Positions 58,311 to 64,000 of a stretch of 64,000 bases of DNA are shown piece after piece (the stretch's first letter is position 1; every line of letters starts with the position of its first letter). The DNA is from Ignelater luminosus (Eukaryota > Arthropoda > Insecta > Coleoptera > Elateridae). Under the pieces are notes generated by a model that did no database searches, was not told the origin of the DNA, and saw nothing but the letters and a program-made list of their open reading frames with translations. The stretch spans positions 1 to 64,000 of the forward strand of contig VTPC01001064.1 of NCBI GenBank assembly GCA_011009095.1. The letters run 5' to 3'. Made by a program: the position numbers and the translations under genes.

Positions 58311-58599
58311 GCACCATAGTTAAAAAAATGTGTCGAACTTCTTTTAAATATTATATTCTTGGTATTTCAAGGCGAACAGCCTATTTGTTATCTATTTTAT
58401 TAGCACATACAGTATTTTTGTTTCAAGTTATTTAGGTTTTATTTTTGTACACACAGGAACTCGTTCGTTAAATTAAAACAATTTTTATCACTTGTATTTT
58501 ACTGTGTGTGTTGGCCACTTTTTATCTCGGCGTCGACGCTTGATAAAAACATTTGATAAGAATACGTCTGTATGCTTCGATATTCAAATGACAACTTAC

Positions 58600-58870
58600 G
58601 GAATCTTAGCGTACGCCTAGATGACATGAAGTTTCAAGAAAACTGTGGATACTGCCAGCTGGGCGGGAAAGTCCTGTATATGCGATCGAATAACGATGCG
58701 GTGGGATGACGGCGTTTTGGCCAGTAATCGCCACAATAGTGCCACTGACCGTTTCCTGTTTTCACTACCATGTGAAAGGAACTAGCTTCCGGCTTGTTTG
58801 ATAGGCATTTGCCTTGTTCCATACTGCACGCGAATTTAACCTTGGCTGTCTGTAATTTTTTGGGAGCAGA
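58600..58870 (-). pseudogene. Ty3/gypsy RT N-terminal fragment
   Basis: SNKPEASSFHMVVKTGNGQW and HYCGDYW (58634-58822) match the RT opening SxSPWASPLHMVPKKxGxWR..GDYR. Out of frame downstream come PIPHIQDFPAQLAVS-like residues (about 58625-58680). Only about 80 residues survive. It lies between the RNase H end and the ORF1 part of an R1-type LINE, so it may have inserted there. Confidence 0.7.
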
Positions 58871-59139
58871 CGACGACGGGGTTGCTTTGCGATCGGTTAT
58901 CCTGTAGTAACTATATGATGTACTATGGAGTGTTTGTTTGGTGGAAGTATTAGTTTAGGTTTGGGAACTTTCAAAGTAGCGGCGGTAGGGCAGCTGCAGG
59001 AGTTCGTGCTTGTGCAAAAAGTCTCCACTTGTATTGGCTAAAAGCGTTTCTTTAACTGGCGGCGTAGTCCGAAATTCACTGAAACCACCATTGTTCCATA
59101 TGTGACTATTTCCGAACCGCATCGTAAAGATGGTCACGA

Positions 59140-59140
59140 A

Positions 59141-59168
<28 letters not shown>
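59140..59168. repeat. (GA)n microsatellite
   Basis: About 13 uninterrupted GA units (GAAAGAGAGAGAG...). On the reverse strand it reads (TC)n directly after the broken ORF1. Confidence 0.95.
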
Positions 59169-59169
<1 letters not shown>

Positions 59170-59171
<2 letters not shown>

Positions 59172-60690
59172 TGAACAGTCAACGATGAACTTCTATGGCT
59201 TGTGGAGTACCCAGACTTTGAGTTTTACCTCCTTCGTCTGTAGTATTTTCCAACCGTAGAGAGGTGTTGACATTTGCGCTGGTGGCAGCCGGCCTTTGGC
59301 AGATGGGTTTCTTGTCTTCTAGGTTCCCAGGTAGGCCTCGCAGAGTTTCTGAGCGAGTGTCTTCAGCATCCGAATGAGCTTTAAGAAATCTAGATTGCTC
59401 AGCAAGTTTAATCAGCTCGGCAAACCGGTGGTTTTCGCTGGTGCGACTGGTCTGTTGCCGTTGCCTTTGCCTTTCAGATCGCAGAGCTGGATGGCCCCGG
59501 TTTGCAAATGCAGTGATCCGCTCTCCTAGAGTAGACGTAGTCCCGCACAGTCCGCACATGTGGCAGGCGTCTGGTTGGATTTTACGCAATTCTCGGTGTG
59601 ATGGGCACCAGCGCATTTCATGCACTTTGGAGGCACTTTGTAGCAGTGCTGTAAGTGGTCGAATCGTTGACAGCGGTAGCATTGACCCATCGCAGTTCTC
59701 TTCTATGGGAATACCACGGTGACCCTCACTCTGAGAAAATCCGGAAAATTTCCTTAGCCTTGGCGGTCTTGTCGAGTAGGACGAGGACGAGAAGCATGGG
59801 AAGCCTCTTGGGACCGCGGTGCATGCAGTGAACAGAAATTACTGAAAGACTTTAGCTAGAAAGATCTTTTTTCACTTCTTCGGCAGGGATTGGTTTCGGT
59901 ACCCCCGAAGGATGACTTTGAGCGGTTTCTCCAATGTCAACTGGTAGGCGTGGTAGGGCGTTTCCATGGTATCGAAGAGCTTCCTGATTTATCGGTAGTA
60001 TCGTTTCGTCGCCGGTTTGACCATTATACCGTCACGCAGGTTTTTCGCCTTTGTGACGATGAGACCGCACAGTGTGAGTTCCTGCGCGATGCCAAACCAT
60101 TAGTTCTTTGTGTGAGGATTCTCGGTGCCTCTTCTTCGATCGACCGACGACTCTTACAGAACCGTCGGTCGTCGCGATCGGAATCGAGATCTGTGTTCCG
60201 TCCGGAGACAGAAGAGGCTCACGACATCGCATTACCGTGTCCTTGCAGTAGCGCAGAATATGAAAACTAGGTGGCCTTGCTGGAGTGCGCCAACACGCTG
60301 CCTTTGTGTCTTCTTCTTCTTCTTCCGATGCATCTGTCTTTTGGTGAGTTTTTTCTTATCGGTGGCAGTGGTTTCCGTGGGCTGGGTTTTCTCCTACCTT
60401 CTGGCGGGTCGTCGCTAGGTAAGAGATGGCAGAATTGTTCTGGAATGATGACAGTAGGATGTATGCAGCGTTGTAGGTGCAGGACCTGTCTTAGTCCCAT
60501 GATGCATATTAAGTCTCTGAGTTGTTGCTTGTATTGTTCATTGGAATCCATAGTAATGATAATATCGAGTAGATCAACCTGAGTGTCTTGTTCGTGCGGA
60601 GGCTGGAGCTGGACTGGAGAGAGAGAAAGAGATCTGTACCAGGCGCGCTGGTTATATCTGACCTGGCCGAATGCTGTTCTCCTCATGTAT
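59170..60690 (-). pseudogene. R1/I/jockey-type LINE ORF1 (gag-like, zinc knuckles)
   Basis: This is the nucleic-acid-binding ORF1 of a LINE. The N-terminal part (60267-60686) is basic and Pro/Arg-rich. Around 59770-59900 is the PRE_C2HC-type block (PIPAEEVKKDLSS, VHCMHRGPKRLPMLLVLVLL, KAKEIFRIFSE). Zinc knuckles follow at about 59560-59690: CYRCQRFDHLQHC, CMKCAGAHHTENC and CANC. The C-terminal Arg/Ser-rich tail ends near 59180. Stops and frame changes are frequent (e.g. in VTVVFP). Composition is distinctly GC-richer than the rest of the window. It lies upstream, on the same strand, of the RNase H part at 57.2-58.3 kb, so both may come from one element whose endonuclease and RT were lost. Confidence 0.83.
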
Positions 60691-60699
60691 CGGTTTTTT

Positions 60700-63600
60700 C
60701 TTTTTAAAAAGAGTTCTTTGAAGTGAAGTTACTTAACTATATGCTTATTACTTAACATTTCGTGGGAAGTATCAATTATTTTTATTATCAACATTAAACA
60801 TAAATATACAGATTTATTACTTGCAAGTCAAGAAAGAACAATTGTTTATAACCCTATCATGTGTAGATTAGTGCGTTCGGTTTCCCATAACGACAAAGAT
60901 ATTTAATCTAATTAATAACAAATGTTTATTACTTACAAAATTGGTTTCAAAATGATTTATAGTCTTAACGTGGGTAGTATTAAATAAACAAAAACCTCTG
61001 TTTACTGAACTATCTATGTGTCTCCTATTGTCAGTTATTTAATTTCGTGTATTTATCTGTCTTCCTGGCTGAAAATCCATAATTTTAATCTAAAAATAGC
61101 ATACGTGACACCCACTGATGACAATGCAATATAATATGTATTAAAATGTGATTAATTCTAGTGCTCAGTAATAGTCATTTACTAAATAGGCTATTTTAGT
61201 TCATTATTTACCTAATTGTTAAGAGTTAGTTTCAGCAATAGTTTAACAAAAATAAAGCCTGATTAACTTCTGATTCATACATTTTTATGAAGAAACCGAG
61301 TAGGTGACATTATTTTCTAAAGCTTTAATGGATTTTATTTATGCAACCACTAATATTTCGTGGTGGTGAAAAATATAAAATTGGGTTATAAATATGTAAC
61401 AGAAACTAACAGGGTTATATATAAATTTAATTTTATTCGATCGTAAATGCCACATTTTCGTATGTGAAAGGGGCTAATAAATTTTAAAAAGGCCCATTTT
61501 CACATTTTTCAAACTGGGAAACTTGATAAAGCCGTAAAATGTATTATCGGTGATCAGCGTAATAAAGTTTATAAAAATTCGTATTAATTACTACTTGATT
61601 TGCATTTATGTGGTTTTATAATACATTATACCACATATTTTCCTTATGTACAATTGAACGTTTGGTTTTACTTTCATATAATAGCCTCTTAAATGTTGAT
61701 GCTTTTCTTTTAGCATTTTATTTATTTAAGATACAGTTTAATAATCAACGTATCTTCTTTTAACTTTTGTTGAATTTTTAATATTGCCTGCAATATTTAT
61801 CCAACAATAATTAAACTCATTTTGAAAAAATACTAAACTCATTCTCCTTAAAATAATCAATAACATCATGGTCTGAATTTTTAAGTTAATTGTTTCATTT
61901 GCATAATTATAATGTCTGCAATTTGTAATACTATTGGAATTTTCTCAGTCAATGAAATGTTACATTTTCCCCCTTTCTTTTTCTGTCAAACAGACTAATC
62001 CATTGTTTTTCAAAGTGGTTCTTTATACACGACCCTTTCCTATATTTATTTGCAACGAACTATACAACAAAACACCCTAATAAATCAAGGAAACAAATAA
62101 AGAACCGCAGAATTCCAGTCGCGTGCTTCAAGAGTTCGAATCCATATACGCCATTAGCGACACCCCAACTATTATTCGCGTTATGTCGCAGAATTTCACA
62201 ATATTAATTTCCCAGTTTCTTCTAGAAGACATTAAATCTAATTAATCAGGAAGCATCAAACAATAATAACCATTGTAATCATTGTAATAATAAGAGTAAT
62301 CCATGAAGAATGCCTCTTGTCTGTTCTTTCTGAGAACATAAAAAGAAACTTCAATATGCAGCTCGACCTTACTAGCTTCAATTTTCTACTTCAAAGAAAA
62401 AGATATTAAGATCTCTGATTGTAAAATGAGTTTGAATACTAACAGGCAGCGTATTGTTTCTAAACGTACGAGAACCCGATTATGAAATCAAAAGAGAAGC
62501 CAAAGCACTTTTGTAGAACAGAACACAGGCACGTTGCATTTACTCCGGCCCTTTCATCGCAAAGAAGGCCGCTACTACAAAGTGTTATGAGATTGCAGAC
62601 GTGAGTCGACGACAAAAGGCTCTGAATGTATTTGAGGCACACATGCGACAACGTTGTTCTTTTGTTCCAAGTATAAATATGTATGGGAGTTCAAGTGGAG
62701 CACACAAAAAGAACTGCTTCATAAATAAATTCTTCATTACATTCGCCCTTATCAGAAATTCCGTAGACAAAAAAGAAGTATGGTCGAGTTTCTTTAATTA
62801 TTGATTTGGTAGACATCGCCCAGAATGGGGTCTTTATCAAGAATTCACTTTAAACGTCCAGCCTACAGGTTCTCTGTCTTTTAGTGCGTGTGTATACAAA
62901 ACAACATATCCAAACGTATTGTTAATGCCTCTTTTATTAGTATATTCCGCTGGGAAATACGTTTAAAGAAAAAAGGAACTTATAAAATAACAATAAAATT
63001 TCGAATATTATGGTTAGCAGCCCCCAAAAGAAGAGATGAATAGAGAAAACATCTGAGCTCTAAATTATACGTGTATGGAATGTCCAAGGGAAAACGGAAA
63101 GAAAATTTTTATTGTGCTTTGTATTTTAAATTGAGATACCGCAATGTGTGTGGCTTATTTAAAACGCTCACAGTCAGTTGTTCTTATACAGAGAAGCTTT
63201 GCAAAAGGATTTTGTGTGACAAATTAGTTCAAAAGGGAGTTTCACTTCCAGACGCTGTCAATTAACATATTGTCCCAGTCAACTGTTTTTAATGGTAAAA
63301 GATTTTTAAGTTTATTCTATTTATTTGACTTCTCAACTAAAAGAAAAACGAAACAATAGAACAGACTTAGAATTGAATAGAAGAACCTATTGAAATTGTT
63401 GTCTGTTGCCTAAAATGTAGACAGCCTCAGATAGAAGAAGCCGTCATTAGTATACATTTCAGTATTGTACGTAACAAAAGCTTTAAGGACAAACTTAGAT
63501 TGCAAACACCAAATTAAGATTTAATTTTTCTTTCTACCAAAGTTATCAATGCTCAGACTACAGATAGCAAGCCGTTTGACCCAAATCTGTGTAACCAATT

Positions 63601-63845
63601 TCTCGTCACAATAAGGAAAAGATGAAGTGGGTTTGCCCCAGTTAGCTTTATCAATTGGCCGCCTGTGGAATGTCTGAGGGCGTACAAGAGTTTTGTAATA
63701 GACCGAGAAATAAACCGCTGATTAAAAATTTGTACACTAATACCTTAGTAGTACCAGAATAGTGCCAGTAGTTTCACGAATAATGTCATTAATTGTACGT
63801 CTAAATATTATATCAAAGCGTTTCGGTTTTTGTGCGAATAAAGGT
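60700..63845. other. Unassigned AT-rich DNA
   Basis: No recognised gene. Open frames at 62460-62804 (both strands) and 63071-63265 show no known motif. The segment from about 63590 to 63845 is less AT-rich and ends at a microsatellite tail. Confidence 0.5.
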
Positions 63846-63868
63846 AATAATAATAATAATAATAAAAC
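63846..63868. repeat. (TAA)n microsatellite, possible LINE/SINE tail
   Basis: GAATAAAGG is followed by about seven TAA units. Many LINEs end in such a short tandem repeat instead of poly(A). The GC-richer 250 bases before it could be a 5'-truncated element, but no protein motif was seen. Confidence 0.6.
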
Positions 63869-64000
63869 AACAGGGTAGTTGTGCTGACAATACCACAGTT
63901 ATCCGATGTTTCCATAGAAGCATTGGCTTCTCACTTGCCTTAGCCAGCCGGCAGAAGTGGAACCGTAAAGCCATTACACCCGAAACTAGAAGTACTAGAA

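Noticed and set aside
59441-60582. Several forward ORFs (93-126 codons)
   Set aside because: Antisense of the zinc-knuckle ORF1; open because the region is GC-richer.
62125-62145. GTTCGAATCC, a tRNA B-box-like sequence
   Set aside because: No A-box, cloverleaf stems or acceptor pairing could be found around it.
1-64000. CRISPR array, bacterial operons, rRNA genes
   Set aside because: No regularly spaced identical repeats, no conserved rRNA sequence and no prokaryotic gene arrangement; the window is eukaryotic.

Overview
The window looks like AT-rich nuclear DNA from an arthropod, most likely an insect. The evidence is the set of transposon families: a copia element primed by the internal half of initiator tRNA-Met, a piggyBac, a Transib (RAG1-like), pogo/Tigger elements with a PHD-type finger, mariners, insect-type Ty3/gypsy pol genes and several non-LTR (LINE) families. 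The species cannot be named from this sequence. I found no rRNA, tRNA, CRISPR array or bacterial-type operon, and no host gene that can be followed over several exons. The window is best described as a transposon graveyard between unrecognised non-coding stretches.

Layout. 0-1.2 kb: unassigned DNA ending in a plausible TATA promoter and a short ORF that runs into a LINE. 1.2-3.45 kb: a reverse-strand LINE followed by a gag/protease remnant. 3.6-9.85 kb: a three-level nest, in which a reverse-strand copia (LTR, primer site, gag, integrase, RT) is split by a forward-strand Ty3/gypsy pol and its RT is cut by a mariner-type transposase. 9.85-12.6 kb: no recognised gene, but coding-like broken stretches. 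12.6-16.1 kb: a damaged piggyBac abutting a damaged Transib. 16.1-35.8 kb: a domain of degenerate short TTGAAATCT-like repeats carrying LINE B (itself split by a 3-kb insertion), a pogo element with a nearly complete transposase and good terminal inverted repeats, a decayed Tigger, and LINE C. 38.6-45.7 kb: fragments of gypsy, three more LINEs, an internally deleted mariner, and a tandemly duplicated gypsy pol segment. 50.1-54 kb: a diverged direct-repeat array with a unit of about 1.8 kb and unknown identity. 57.2-60.7 kb: RNase H and zinc-knuckle ORF1 parts of an R1/I/jockey-like LINE with a gypsy RT fragment between them. 60.7-64 kb: AT-rich DNA with one microsatellite-tailed end.

Almost every coding remnant has stops, frameshifts or lost catalytic residues. 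The exception is the 494-residue pogo transposase at 26689-28173, whose DDD triad is present, although its C-terminal PHD-type finger is now out of frame. The genes do not form a pathway; they are related only by nesting and insertion order. I did not find a convincing new biological system. The most unusual items are the degenerate repeat domain, the 1.8-kb array, the 3-kb insertion in LINE B, the copia/gypsy/mariner nest and the broken coding-like stretch at 10.6-11.95 kb.
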